Part shown: piece after piece, positions 33,704-46,753 of the stretch
How positions within the stretch are numbered: the first letter of the stretch is position 1
Layout: each line of letters starts with the position of its first letter
Source of the DNA: Pleurostoma richardsiae
Taxonomy: Eukaryota > Ascomycota > Sordariomycetes > Calosphaeriales > Pleurostomataceae
Assembly (NCBI GenBank): GCA_030052745.1
Contig: JANBVO010000010.1
Location: 496,001 to 560,000 of the forward strand
Length of the DNA: 64,000 nucleotides
Direction of reading: 5' to 3'
Program-made: the position numbers and the translations under genes
The notes under the pieces: model-generated
Told to the model about the DNA's origin: nothing
The model's input: only the letters and a program-made list of their open reading frames with translations
The model's database searches: none

Positions 33704-35338
33704 ATGAGCGGCGTCATCTCCCTTGCGAGGACCTCCCTCGCAGGAGGAAGCGCGGGTATTAACAATACCTTCCAGACTCTCCTCAGGACGCCCACTTTCC
33801 GGTTTCTGCATCGCTTCTTCTCGACCTGGCTCAAGGTCGACATCACCACCCTAGCCGCCCTCCTGACCGTGTACGGCGTTGTATCTGCAGGCATCCGAGA
33901 CTTGCACAGCATAGCGCTCAAGATCTACTGGTACATCACGCGGTTCTTCACCGCTTCGGTCTCCATCGCCGGCAACGACAGGCTCAACAAGGAAATCCTG
34001 GGCTGGCTCGGCGCCAACGTGCTTATCCGCCAGAATCCCCGCATCGTTACGGCGCGCTCGGAGACCGTCGACAACAAGTCTGCCTGGTACACCCGACTGA
34101 GAGCCCCGGTGGAGAGGAATGACTATACCACCGAGAAGCGTGTTCCTGTACAGTATCTCCCCGCATTTGGTACCACTTGGTTCATCCACGACCGTAACAT
34201 CTTCCTCATCCGCCGTATCGCCAAGAATGGCCCGTTCCAGGCGTCCCCGGAGGAGTACGTCTCAGCTCCCGACGGCGACGAGCCGCTTGTCGTTACGTGT
34301 CTGGGCCGCTCGGTCGAGCCGATCAAGAGATTCCTCGGGACCTGCCGCGACTTCGCAGACAAGCAGCGGGAGTCGTACGTCACCGTTCGTGCCTGCAAGA
34401 GTGAGTTCGACCGCGGAAACTGGGACGTGACGATCCTGCGGCCCATCCGCCCACTGGACACTATCCACTTCGATGAGGCGACCAAGGCAGAGCTCATAGC
34501 GGACATTAAGAACTACTTGAACCCCGCCACTCGGAAGTTTTACACCGCTCGCGGCATCCCCTATCGTCGCGGCTACCTGCTTCATGGCCCGCCGGGAACG
34601 GGAAAGACGTCCTTGTCCCTCGGTCTGGCAGGCTACTTCGGCCTGGAGCTCTATCTAGTCCACATGCCCACGGTCCACGGCGACACTGAGCTGGAGAAAC
34701 TGTTTTCTTCGCTACCGCCTAGATGCTTCATCCTCCTCGAGGACATCGACGCAGTCGGAATGAAGCGGCCGTGGGAGAGATTCGACGACGACAACGACGA
34801 TAGCTCAGACGATGACGGCGGCCACCACAGGCGTGCCTCTCTGTCCAGCTCCCGCTGCACGCTCTCTGGCCTCCTCAACGTCCTCGACGGTGTAGCCTCC
34901 CAGGAAGGCCGCATCGTGCTCATGACGTCCAACTTCGCGGACCGGCTAGATGGCGCGCTGGTCCGGCCCGGCCGCATCGACAAGATGATATACCTGGGCA
35001 ACATATCGCAGCGCAGCGCGCTGCTGATGTTCCTCCGTATGTACGCGCCGGATAGGAGCGGCGCGTCAAGCACAAAGGATCAAGCACAAGGCGAGAAGGA
35101 CAGTGAAGAATTGGTGAAGCTGGCTTCGCGGTTCGGCTGCGGCGTCCCCAACGAGATATTGACTCCCGCCCAGCTGCAGGGCTACCTGCTCAAGCATCGC
35201 AACTCACCCACCGAAGCAGTCGAGCAGCTGGCAGCGTGGGTCGTAGCGGAGATAGCCATGATGGAGGAGGCCGCGAGGCGCGCTAAGGCGTTCAACGCAG
35301 AGATGGCCAAGCGCAGAAAGAAGAGAAATGCTAGATGA
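33704..35338 (+). CDS. BCS1-like mitochondrial AAA ATPase
   Basis: Single exon, 544 residues. The N-terminal half has a membrane segment (about residues 45-65) and the BCS1_N region (SETVDNKSAWYTRL and AFGTTWFIHDRNIFLIRR). The C-terminal half is an AAA module: Walker A GPPGTGKTS (295-303), Walker B CFILLEDIDA (341-350), and the second region of homology RIVLMTSNFADRLDGALVRPGRID. True Bcs1 sits in the mitochondrial inner membrane and inserts the Rieske protein into complex III. Fungi carry several divergent paralogues with unknown clients, and this is probably one. An acidic insert rich in Asp/Ser (about residues 363-378) follows Walker B, and the tail is Lys/Arg-rich. Confidence 0.9.
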   Translation: MSGVISLARTSLAGGSAGINNTFQTLLRTPTFRFLHRFFSTWLKVDITTLAALLTVYGVVSAGIRDLHSIALKIYWYITRFFTASVSIAGNDRLNKEILGWLGANVLIRQNPRIVTARSETVDNKSAWYTRLRAPVERNDYTTEKRVPVQYLPAFGTTWFIHDRNIFLIRRIAKNGPFQASPEEYVSAPDGDEPLVVTCLGRSVEPIKRFLGTCRDFADKQRESYVTVRACKSEFDRGNWDVTILRPIRPLDTIHFDEATKAELIADIKNYLNPATRKFYTARGIPYRRGYLLHGPPGTGKTSLSLGLAGYFGLELYLVHMPTVHGDTELEKLFSSLPPRCFILLEDIDAVGMKRPWERFDDDNDDSSDDDGGHHRRASLSSSRCTLSGLLNVLDGVASQEGRIVLMTSNFADRLDGALVRPGRIDKMIYLGNISQRSALLMFLRMYAPDRSGASSTKDQAQGEKDSEELVKLASRFGCGVPNEILTPAQLQGYLLKHRNSPTEAVEQLAAWVVAEIAMMEEAARRAKAFNAEMAKRRKKRNAR

Positions 35339-35903
35339 TTTGTGGCCATCGTCCCGGGCCACTACCCCGTTGCTGGTGAGAGTCGCTAGCAAAGATATTG
35401 CTCAAGGAGACACCGCCGGAGTGAGCGAATATGAAACTTTTGACGGTGACACCCTAATGCGTGAGACCCCCGGATGAAGCATGACTGGCTGGGGATCAGG
35501 GAGGAGTTTAACGAAAGCCACAGAGGCCTTCTTTTCGCATTTAGCTCGAAGGTGTTCAGAGCCCCTTGCTGCATGCAATACTGTATGATATTAGCTGCAT
35601 GGTATCGCCGATAAGGCATACCGAGATAGGATGCTTCAACTTCAACCTCATCATGGCATTCCTCTTCTTGTAGGTGTAGGTGAGGCTGACGGTCGCTGAG
35701 TATGTTACGCTACTCAGATATTGAAACCCCTTTGGTGGTGATGCACACACCCCTACGTCACTCCGACATTACGTCATGTACCATCCATCACCTTTCTCTC
35801 TGCAGTACTTGTTCACCACTTCGACTCACCGTAAGCGATATTCTGATACTCAAAGCCGAAGATTTGAAGTCAGCAGAAACACACCTGAAGGCACTCAACC
35901 AAG
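35339..35903. other. intergenic region
   Basis: No gene supported between the ATPase and the small gene at 35904. It contains the promoter and 5' UTR of the latter (pyrimidine-rich block near 35790-35830). Confidence 0.45.
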
Positions 35904-36278
35904 ATGTCAGGCACTGCGCCCAGCCAAGATTCCCACGCCGGTCACTCCCGCGACCTCGAGCAGGAGTCCCTCGACTCCCACCAGCACGGCCAGGCGACGT
36001 AAGCTATTCCGCTCCTTCCGGGACAACAACGCACCTTGCAGACTTTGTGCTAAGAGTATGTCAGGAACATCATCGACGAGACCTCCGACACCTACGGCAC
36101 CAAGCGGCCGGATGCGGACGTCGGCGGGAACGCGGAGCTGCACGGCGAAGCGCTGAAGGACCGCATCGACGACGCGGTACCCAAGGGGCCGAAGAAGGCG
36201 GATCCGAGTTCCGGAGGAAGGGTCATGGTTGGGGAGCAGGGGGACCTGCACGACCTGGCTGCGGCTAAGCAGCCCTAG
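35904..36278 (+). CDS. small hydrophilic protein, unknown function
   Basis: Two exons, 35904-35998 and 36065-36278, give 102 residues. The intron has donor GTAAGC, branch-like GCTAAG and acceptor GTCAG, and the frame is kept through a Thr codon. No single open frame covers the gene. The product is soluble and charged, without signal peptide or membrane segment. Recognisable features are an N-terminal Ser/His/Gln-rich part and a block IIDETSDTYGTKRPDADVGGNAELHGEALKDRI-like in style to small conserved fungal proteins of unknown role (20-residue excerpts only: IIDETSDTYGTKRP). It faces the 131-residue gene tail to tail. Confidence 0.65.
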
Positions 36279-36557
36279 ATACATTCAAGATCGGACTAGG
36301 GAAACGAACTGCTTATGCGCTGGCTTTCAGAGGTATTTTTACAAGACGAATATGCAGGCTCACGATAGGTAAGGGAGTTCGAAGTCTGAGGGCATTGTCT
36401 CCTGATCCCGGGCTCTCGTTGGCGCCTTCACTCCACCCTCATTTCCACTAACTCGTCCGTTATCGTCAAAAGCCAAAGTCATGTAGTAGAACTACGGTAC
36501 CGATATGTTATCACCATCAAGGATGAGACATGGAAGGAGTTCCTCCAACAGGCATTC
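36279..36557. terminator. shared 3' flank of convergent genes
   Basis: The short region between two convergent small genes must hold both 3' ends. No precise poly(A) signal can be assigned. Confidence 0.3.
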
Positions 36558-36953
36558 TCAATCGTCGTCGTCGTCCTCCTCCAGCTTCTTTCCTTCCTTC
36601 TTAACTGGCGGATACTTCAGCGGCGCGTTCGCCCCCAGGCCCCATCCATAGAGGCCTTCTCCGACCCCTGCCATGCCTCCGAGCCCCGACGTCCCCCCGG
36701 CCGTGATACTCCCAGCGCTCTGGTTGCCGCCGACATTCGGCCGGTCCTTGGCCCAGTCCTCCAGCTGAGCCCTGTCCATGCCCGTGTACTTCTTCAGGTC
36801 ATCGTCTGACATGGTGTTGTTTCGGCCCGTCTTGGCGTCCTGGTACCGCCGGTAGAGGGACTTCTTCGGCTCGGAGGCCGGCGCGGTAGCCTGGTCGGTA
36901 TTGCCGGTGGTATCAACCGGCGGCTTCTTGTCCTTGAAGAGCTTATCGAACAT
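36558..36953 (-). CDS. small conserved fungal protein, unknown function
   Basis: Single exon, 131 residues. The protein starts MFDKLFKDKKPP, has a central helical part KKYTGMDRAQLEDWAKDRPNV, a Gly-rich stretch and an acidic tail ending in a run of Asp. It has no signal peptide or membrane segment. The KYTGM...DWAK pattern reads as a conserved short motif, but I do not know a named family. Codon use is like that of neighbouring genes, which supports a real gene. Confidence 0.7.
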   Translation of the reverse strand: MFDKLFKDKKPPVDTTGNTDQATAPASEPKKSLYRRYQDAKTGRNNTMSDDDLKKYTGMDRAQLEDWAKDRPNVGGNQSAGSITAGGTSGLGGMAGVGEGLYGWGLGANAPLKYPPVKKEGKKLEEDDDDD

Positions 36954-37454
36954 TTCGCGATGCTTCGCGCACTAATGGAGCAAGAGAAGGCCACTCAGGA
37001 TGGAGCTATTCCTGTGGCAAGACGAAGATGTACAAGCAGCAGCGGTGGGAATCGTGGGGAAGATATGCAATTCCGGGGTTTGAACTTAGTTGCCTACACA
37101 AGGAGGGGTTTGTTCCGCAAAGAGAGGCTAACTGCGCTTACGTGCTGCGCCATGGCTCAGCCTCCAGGAACCGTTTGTCGTACTACGTCGACTACTGCTT
37201 AGGGCAAACAAAAGGTGTCTCTTCCTCGAGATGATAGGCTCAATGCTTTAGTCCATCTACCACACAGGCAGAGCTGGCCATTCCTAGACCGACACCGAGG
37301 CAAGGACAGATAAGCGCCCCTGGCACCACACGTTCTTGCATGCTCGTGAAGATAGGGCGAGCAAAGAGGCAGATCCAGTCCAGGTTACAGCAGCTTCGGC
37401 TAGAGGCTGTTGGCAGCTCTTCATTGTCAGGACTCGATTGCTCTTACGATATGG
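36954..37454. other. intergenic region
   Basis: Upstream of the small minus-strand gene and downstream of the monooxygenase. Frames at 36960-37234 have no motif. Nothing else seen. Confidence 0.45.
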
Positions 37455-38738
37455 CTAAAGCCGTGCCCGCAAGCCACTAAACCCACCCACCACTTCACCA
37501 TATCTTCTATACGCATCCCCTTCAGCGTCAAAGTTGAGCAGCCACGGCTCTCTCACCAAATGGAGAGACTCATGGTTCTTCCTGATGTCATCCCAGTTGG
37601 CCTTATGCCATCTCTCTCGCGTCTTCGGACCCATCGCCTGAGCTTTGTGAACTCTCCCATACCGTATCTTCTCGTATGCCCTGACGGCGGTAGGGACATC
37701 TCCTTTGCCGGCGAGATCCAAGCAGGTAGCTAGTACGACGCCGTCCTCGATGGATTGGCTCGCCCCCTGGATGGACGTCGGCAGGAACGGGTGCGCAGCG
37801 TCGCCGACGAGCGCTATCCGGGCCTTTGGCGAGATGAAGGTTGGGAGGGGGTCGCGAAAGACTAGCTTATGATCGATAAGCCGCCCCGTCTTGGGCGTGG
37901 CCTTGACGATCTCGGTGACGATAGGTGCCCAACCTTCGAGGTATTTCACGGCCTCTTCGACCTTGCCAGGGAACTGCCAGCTCTCCTCGATGTTTCCATC
38001 GTCCTTATGCGTGAACACCCAGTTGAACTCCTTTCCGTCCTTCAGAGACGAGGCGAGGAAGTGGATGTCTGGTCCGATCCACCCCTGATGAGTATCGCCG
38101 TTCACAACTAGGTGCTTCAGCATCTCATTGTTAGCGATGACGTCGCCAGGGAACCAGGCCCTGTAGACGGCATAGCCTGAGGACTTCGGCTTGTCATCGA
38201 AGCCCAAGACGATCTTCCTGCCCCTCGACCGCACGCCCTCCGCCGCGATGACGATGTCGGCTGTCAACTGCTCCCCGTTCACCACAACCCCAGCATGCTC
38301 ATCCGCCTCAAAGTAGTCCGTGACCCTCCGCCCCATCCGGATGTCGATGCCCCGCTCTCTCGCGTGGTTATAGATAATACCGTGCAGCTCCCCGCGATGC
38401 GCGTTGATCCTCCTTCCCCATGCCTTCTCCGCCGCGAAGGACTGCCGCGTCACGAATTCGCCCTTCCAGTGGAACAGGTCCAGCCAGGTGGTCTGGCGCG
38501 CGACGCGCTCCATGGCGTCCACGACGCCCGGCCACCGCTCAAAGGCGCGCGACCCGTTGGGGTCGAAGCTGATGATGTCGCCGATGCGCGTGATCTCCGC
38601 GATGTCAGAGACCTTCTCCAGCAGCGTCACGGTGTGGCCCTTGCGGTCGCACTCGATGGCCGCGGAGAGGCCGGCGAAGCCGGCCCCCACCACGATCACC
38701 TTGATGCCGGAGGGCGGCAAGCGGGGAAAGGAGGCCAT
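37455..38738 (-). CDS. FAD-dependent monooxygenase (salicylate hydroxylase-like)
   Basis: Single exon, 427 residues. Dinucleotide-binding GAGFAG (18-23) with the typical VIVVGAG start, a central GERS-like segment around INAHRGELHGII (Arg and the following strand bind FAD), and the second FAD motif ALVGDAAHP (GDAAHP at 312-317). This is the group A flavoprotein hydroxylase layout used by salicylate hydroxylases and many secondary-metabolite oxidases. It would hydroxylate an aromatic or related substrate with NAD(P)H and O2 in the cytosol. The substrate is not readable. No signal peptide. The next gene on the same strand, 374 bp or more upstream, is a methyltransferase. Confidence 0.88.
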   Translation of the reverse strand: MASFPRLPPSGIKVIVVGAGFAGLSAAIECDRKGHTVTLLEKVSDIAEITRIGDIISFDPNGSRAFERWPGVVDAMERVARQTTWLDLFHWKGEFVTRQSFAAEKAWGRRINAHRGELHGIIYNHARERGIDIRMGRRVTDYFEADEHAGVVVNGEQLTADIVIAAEGVRSRGRKIVLGFDDKPKSSGYAVYRAWFPGDVIANNEMLKHLVVNGDTHQGWIGPDIHFLASSLKDGKEFNWVFTHKDDGNIEESWQFPGKVEEAVKYLEGWAPIVTEIVKATPKTGRLIDHKLVFRDPLPTFISPKARIALVGDAAHPFLPTSIQGASQSIEDGVVLATCLDLAGKGDVPTAVRAYEKIRYGRVHKAQAMGPKTRERWHKANWDDIRKNHESLHLVREPWLLNFDAEGDAYRRYGEVVGGFSGLRARL

Positions 38739-39112
38739 TTCTGTTTGTTGCTTTGGCCGTACCTCGCTGCTCGAGCTCTTCAGTCTTCGAAAGGCCGAAC
38801 GACGCAGTATTTCAGTCGAACTTTCGCCTTCTTCGAAACGGGTGAATTGATCTTATCGTCTGACACACGGCTCCTCGGCAGTAAATCTACTTCCCGTCAT
38901 ATACAATTGCCGTGCCGCTTCCTGCAGCAATAAAGGATGTCCGGGTTCGGATACGGCTGGTCATACAAGCATGAGGATCGTCATCTATTGGTTGCTCTTT
39001 CGTCGCTTGGGTCGGAGGGAGCAATATCAACCAAAGTCTTCCCGTCAGACTTTCGGCATCGATGCCTTGATGCAGGATGACGGTAGCATCAGAAAACTCG
39101 TAGAAGTCGCCG
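38739..39112. other. intergenic region
   Basis: Promoter region of the monooxygenase and 3' flank of the methyltransferase; no gene seen. Confidence 0.5.
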
Positions 39113-39715
39113 TCAATGAAAGGAGTCCTCCATTGGCTTCAGAAGGTAGCAGATATGGTAAATGTCTGGATCTGCAGGCCTCTGTTTGGGAGTCGGTATC
39201 TTCGCGATGACATCCACGTCAAAGGGCAGCGCGTCAAGATTAAACCGCGAAGACGAGTAACTCATCGAGATCCAGATGCCGCCCTCGGCCAAGCAGTCCC
39301 TGACACTCCAAGCCATGCGCAACAGCGCTTCATCACCACCGCAAGACACCGCGTCAGCCGTGCTCTTGTCAATGACTAGGTCGAACTTCCCCGGCAGGTC
39401 TAATTGCGTAGCATCGGCGATAAGATACTTCATCTTGATGTTACCAAACGCGGCCATCTCCAGTTCAACTCCTCTATCCACGGCAATAGGCTCGTAGTCA
39501 ACGTTAGTGACCTCGAGAAACCCTCTTTTCCGCAAGTGGTTCTGCAGGTCGCTCGTCCCGGCCCCAACATGGAGGATGCGCGAGGAGGCATCGAGCCGCG
39601 ACAGATACGGATCCAGTATGGATGCGAAAACCTCCGATGGGGCAAGCCACTCGAATGAGGTTTCTGTGGCGAAGCGAGAATGCCAGTACTCCTGCTTGTC
39701 AAAGGCGGCGGGCAT
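39113..39715 (-). CDS. EEF1A-lysine/METTL13-type methyltransferase
   Basis: Single exon, 200 residues when started at the Met at 39715 (MPAAFDKQEYWHSRF); the frame extends further upstream but YWxxRF marks the true family start. SAM motif I is ILHVGAGTSDL (47-57), followed by VTNVDYEPIAV, the acidic strand after motif I, and LVIDKSTADAV, a segment characteristic of the METTL13/EEF1AKMT4 group. Yeast relatives methylate translation elongation factor 1A or small proteins. The substrate here is inferred only from the family. Size is typical for the single-domain members. Confidence 0.8.
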   Translation of the reverse strand: MPAAFDKQEYWHSRFATETSFEWLAPSEVFASILDPYLSRLDASSRILHVGAGTSDLQNHLRKRGFLEVTNVDYEPIAVDRGVELEMAAFGNIKMKYLIADATQLDLPGKFDLVIDKSTADAVSCGGDEALLRMAWSVRDCLAEGGIWISMSYSSSRFNLDALPFDVDVIAKIPTPKQRPADPDIYHICYLLKPMEDSFH

Positions 39716-40340
39716 CTTAGCATGACATGTCACTCTCACCGAATGTAAAGAACACAGAAAGGAATGTGATCGGAATGAAGGCCGCTCAAGATTTTCCCCC
39801 AACCTTTGTCCTTTTCCAGCTGGTTGGCACCTGGCAGCCATAGCTCCGGGGTACCGTATCCGGGCATCACTGACGCCCTCGGCTGGGATATCGGCTTCAG
39901 GGAGCAGCCGCCTCTATGTGAAAAGAAGTAACAAGTGGTAGATACAAAGCGAAATTCACCGCGAGGAGTCAAGACTCAGTTGACCATTTTCAAAGCAGAG
40001 GGAACCAACAGGTACCACGAGCCAAGGTATCGTCAACCTGTCCTTGGATTAGGTTTTAGAAGACAGTGTCAAAACAGAGTCAATGACTGAGAGAAGGAGC
40101 CTTGTAAGAGTTATCAACCAAGTCCCCGACAGTGAACAACGCTGACAACAGTGCTGCGGATTCATGATGTGCATACGGATATCATGCAGGGGTTTTGTTC
40201 TGACGTCAAAACCGTAACCGAGCACGCCATCTTCCTTAAAGGCACCATCAGCGCGAAGTCCCCCACTCCCCTATCCGCATACAGCTTTCAGGTAGCGCCA
40301 TACTACAGATCTTCCGATTACAGCCGCATGCTATTGCTCA
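39716..40340. other. intergenic region
   Basis: No gene supported between the methyltransferase and sulfatase 1; the short frame at 40151-40558 is without motif and overlaps the antisense side of the sulfatase. Confidence 0.5.
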
Positions 40341-42798
<2,458 letters not shown>

Positions 42799-44636
42799 AT
42801 GAAGCCTCTCAGGGACTACATCCCCAATCACCATATTGCCGGCCACTTTACAGTGAATCTCGTCCTCACCAACATTGTCATTGCAATTAGCGTGTTCAGT
42901 TTCGGCTTTGACAATGTCCTCTACAACACCATTCAAGCTATGAAGCGTGAGTGTTGACTCCTCCCCGACCCGTGTAACAGTGTCCATCTTCAGGGGCTAA
43001 CTCCTGGCCACTGCCACCACAGCCTTCAAGAAGCAGTTCGGAACCTATGACGCCGACAAAAAGTCTTGGGACATTGACTCGACGCACCTCGCCTTCCTCA
43101 ACTCCTTCCCCCTCCTCGTCTACGCCGTCGGCCTGCTGCTGGCCATGTTCATCGGCGAGCGCTACGGGCGGCGCCTCGTGCTCGTGCTGATGCAGCTCCT
43201 GTGCCTCGCCGGCGTCGCCGTCACCTACACCTCCACGACCTTCGGCCAGATCCTCGCCGGCCGCTGCCTGGTCCAGGCATACATCGGCATGCAGGAATGG
43301 CTCGTGCCCATGTTGCAGGCGGAGCTGGTGCCAGCCTCTATCCGCGGCAGCATGGTGGCGCTCTTCGTCTTCGAGCACCAGTTCGCCGCTTTCATCTGCT
43401 CCATCATCACAAACTTCACGTCCAAACATACTGACAATTCCGCGTGGAGGATCCCTGTCGTCATCATGTTCGCCTGGCCCTCGCTCGTTCTCTTGCTGCA
43501 ATGGGTTGTCCCCGAATCGCCGAGGTGGCTGCTGAGACAAGACCGTTTTGATGATGCTGTCGCGAGCCTGCACCATCTGTACGGCTGTAGCCAGGACTAC
43601 TCGGCGGCTGAGGAGGCTCAGCTACTGAAGGAGTCCCTCGACGAGGTGGATCAGGTGTCCAAGGGGGAGTGGAGGGATCTGTGGAAGGGAACCAACCGAG
43701 TAAGCCTACTTCTTCGGCCACTGTCCATGAAATCAAAGGCATTCAGCTAACCACTGTTTTTTTACAGCGCCGGACAATGATTGCTGTCGTCGCTGCCGCG
43801 ATGAGCATGCTGTCCGGTAACGCCTTCACCTCATCCTACGGCACCGTCTTCCTCGCCCAGGTTGGCGGCATAGATGCCTTCACGGGAACAATGATCAAGA
43901 AGGTCGTTGTTCTCTGCGGGCCCATCACGGCCATGATCCTCCTCGAGAATCTCGGCAGAAGAAGGATGTACATGGCCTGGGGCACAGTGGCGGGCCTTGC
44001 ACTGCTTGTCATGGGGGCGCTCGGGACTCAAGATCCGCTATCGAAGAAGTACAAACAGGGCATCGTGGCCATGGCCATTTTCTTCCCGTATGCCCGGATC
44101 GTCTCATTTGGTGCCCTGTAAGTCGCGTATTGTTCTTATGCTCGGCTTGTGCTCCCGTCACTGACACTGATTGTAGGGCTTCCTTGATGCCACCAGCTGA
44201 AGTCCCGTCCGCCAGACTCCGGGACAAGACATCTTTCGCGGCCTGGACGACCCAGAATTTCTTTGACTTCGTGACCTCGTTCACCCTGCCATATCTCCTC
44301 AATGCGCCCTATGCGCACCTGCAGTCCAAGGTGGGCTTTATCTACGGCAGCTTCTGCATCGCTGGCGTAGTCTGGGCCTACTTCTGCATGCCGGAACTCA
44401 AGGGCAGGTCTCTGGAGGAGGTCGAGGAGATTTTTGAGCAGAAAGTCCCGGCAAGACACATGAGAAGTACGTGCCATGCAATTGATCCCTCTGGCTAACT
44501 CTTGCTAACTCATTGCACAGACTGGAAATCAAGTAATCAGCAGAGTGTAGGCGTGAGGGTGACACAGCTGGAGAATGAGACTGCTGGCACGGCTAGATCT
44601 CATTTGGAGAGGAAGATTGCTGAAGTTGAGGCGTAA
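42799..44636 (+). CDS. MFS sugar-porter transporter
   Basis: Five exons: 42799-42946, 43023-43699, 43768-44117, 44177-44466 and 44521-44636, giving 526 residues. All introns are GT-AG and keep frame. The product has twelve predicted membrane segments and sugar-porter signatures: FGFDNVLYNTIQ in helix 1, GERYGRR in the loop after helix 2, PESPRWLL before the central loop, and PELKGRSLEEVEEIFE at the C-terminus. It should sit in the plasma membrane and move a sugar or sugar derivative by proton symport. The company of two sulfatases suggests a sulfated sugar or a desulfated product as substrate; this is only contextual. The signature at helix 7-8 differs from typical maltose transporters. Confidence 0.9.
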
Positions 44637-45132
44637 GAAAAGGGTGCAGATAGACGGCCATATTACGGAGTGAACCCAAATAACGGATCTGCATCAGGGG
44701 CCGTAATCCGTATCGTTGAACAGCATAGCCATTGCACAGACACCTAGGACATGCTAAGAAGCCCTAGGAGGGATCTAGGTACAAGATATCTCGCGGACGC
44801 TACACTGGGTCTAGCAACTGAGATGGTTGTGTGGTCTTCGTGGAGTTCCCTCAGATTAACTATGCTTTTGCTTCTGTGTAGACTGGGGTTGCTAACGGAT
44901 GAACAGAGTGGAAGCGTGGCAATCTAGATCCAGAGAGCCCTCTACGTCTTCCTTATCCATGGTTAGAGTTATTTCCATAGGCGAGGATTCTCATCTATCT
45001 GACTTCTTGGGGCTGGGAGCCTCCAGCCGTCTATATAAACCTGGCTTCTCCCCCCTATCCTGCCCAGTTCTGACCCTCTCGATTTCATCTTCCCGCAGCC
45101 CCACAATCCTTTCTAGACCAACACCACCCAAC
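44637..45132. other. intergenic region with promoter of sulfatase 2
   Basis: About 0.5 kb between the transporter and sulfatase 2. The open frame extends upstream to 44899 but has no protein-like content; a TATA box is seen at 45032. Confidence 0.5.
45032..45039 (+). promoter_or_regulatory. TATA box of sulfatase 2
   Basis: TATATAAA lies 101 nt before the ATG at 45133 and is followed by a C/T-rich leader. This supports the downstream Met rather than the earlier in-frame one at 44899 as start. Confidence 0.6.
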
Positions 45133-46753
45133 ATGGCCCCGTCCACCGGCCCCGTCTACACAGAACCACCCATCCCCAGCGGGCTTCCCGTAAAGAAGCC
45201 CAACCTCCTCATCTTCATGCCCGACCAGCTGCGCTACGACGCCCTGGGCTGGACCGGCAACCCAGTGGTCAAGACGCCCAACATCGACACCCTCGCCGGG
45301 CGCGGCGTGCGCTTCACCAACTGCTACACGCAGGCGAGCGTGTGCACGCAGAGCCGCATCTCTATGTTCACGGGCCGCCACCCGCACGTCACGGGCCACC
45401 GCAACTTCGACAACCTCATCAAGCCGTGGGAGCCCAACCTCTTCCGGTCGCTCAAGGAGGGAGGGTACCACGTCGCATGCCTGGCGCCGCGCGGGGACCT
45501 GTTCGGGCCGGAGGTTGTTGAGCTGAGCGTCGACGAGTACGGCTTCGTGGTGCTCCCCGACAACCTGCCGGGGAACTGGAAGCCGGGAGGCCAGCCGGAG
45601 CCGGAGGACAAGGACGACATCTGGCACAGGCTGTTCTACAAGGGCAGGAGGGAGGCGGGCGAGGCGTTCGACTATGACGAGGGCGCGGTGCGGTCGGCGG
45701 AGGCGTGGCTGGCGAACCCACCCGAGGGGCCGTGGGTGTTGTTCCTGCCGCTGTTCTTCCCGCACTGCCCATTCTGGGCCGAGGAGCCGTATTTTTCTAT
45801 GTACGATCGAAGCGCAATGCCTAAGCCGGCGAAGGTGGCAGACAAGGTGAGAAGTTCTTGATACGACATGGCCGAAAAATATGGCTGACATGGGGCAGAC
45901 CGGCCATGAGCCGCGATACATGGAAGCCATCCGCAACAAGTACGGCACAGCGCGGGCGACGGACGACATGTGGGCGGAAGTGATGGCAGTGTACTACGGG
46001 ATGATCAGTCGGCTGGACGACCAGCTCGGCCGTATCGTATCCATCCTCGACTCCACAGGTCTCTTCTCCAGCACCGTGACCATGTTCTTCACAGACCACG
46101 GCGAGTACCTAGGCGACTACGGCCTGATCGAGAAGTGGCCCTCCGGACTGTCGGACTCGCTCACGCACCAGCCCCTGATCCTGGCCGGCGCGGGCCTCCC
46201 CGCGGGCAGGGTCGTGGATGCCATGGCGGAGATGGTCGACCTTGTGCCGACGGTGCTCCAGCTCTGCGGGATCGGGGAGCATTTCGCGCACAAAGGGAGG
46301 AGCTGGCTGCCGGCCATCCTCTCAGGATCTGAGCACAAGGAGTTCGCGTTCAGCGAGGGCGGCTTCCTCCTCGCGGAGGAGCCGCTTCTGGAGTTGGGGC
46401 GGTGGCCGTACGACCTCAAGGCGGCACTGCAGCACGAGGACACGTCGCTGATCGGCAAGGCGACGGCGATACGAAGCAAGGAGTGGACGTACGTCTACCG
46501 GCTGTACGAGCCACCTGAGCTGTACTCCAGAAAGGGGGATGACCCGAAGGAGCTGCACAACCTTGCTGCTGATCCGCAGTATGCTCACGTCGTCCGTAGC
46601 TTCGAGTCGGTCTTGATGAGGTGGTTGGTCGAGACCGGAGACGTGATTCCTTGGACGCGAGACCCGAGATTCCCTACGGTCCGACTGGAATCTCCGGCCG
46701 AGCAGCTTGAGAAGAGGAAGACTCGTCAGCCTGGAAAGGAGGCGGCGCCATGA
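45133..46753 (+). CDS. sulfatase-family hydrolase (sulfatase 2)
   Basis: Two exons, 45133-45846 and 45899-46753, give 522 residues; intron GTGAGA...GGGCAG with branch GCTGAC. The alkaline phosphatase/sulfatase fold is clear: LIFMPDQLRYDALG (27-40) with the first metal ligand, then VCTQSRISMFTGRHPH, and FFTDHGEYLGDYGLIEKW late in the chain with the Asp-His metal ligands. The nucleophile signature reads CTQSR (71-75): the Pro of C-x-P-x-R is Gln. The overall pattern (DQxRxD, DHGExLGDxG) is closer to choline sulfatase and phosphonate monoester hydrolase than to sulfatase 1. It probably cleaves a sulfate or phosphate ester; no signal peptide. It follows the transporter in the same direction. Confidence 0.88.

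Noticed and set aside
45085-45969. 294-codon minus-strand frame
   Set aside because: Antisense shadow of sulfatase 2, Arg/Val-rich with no domain.
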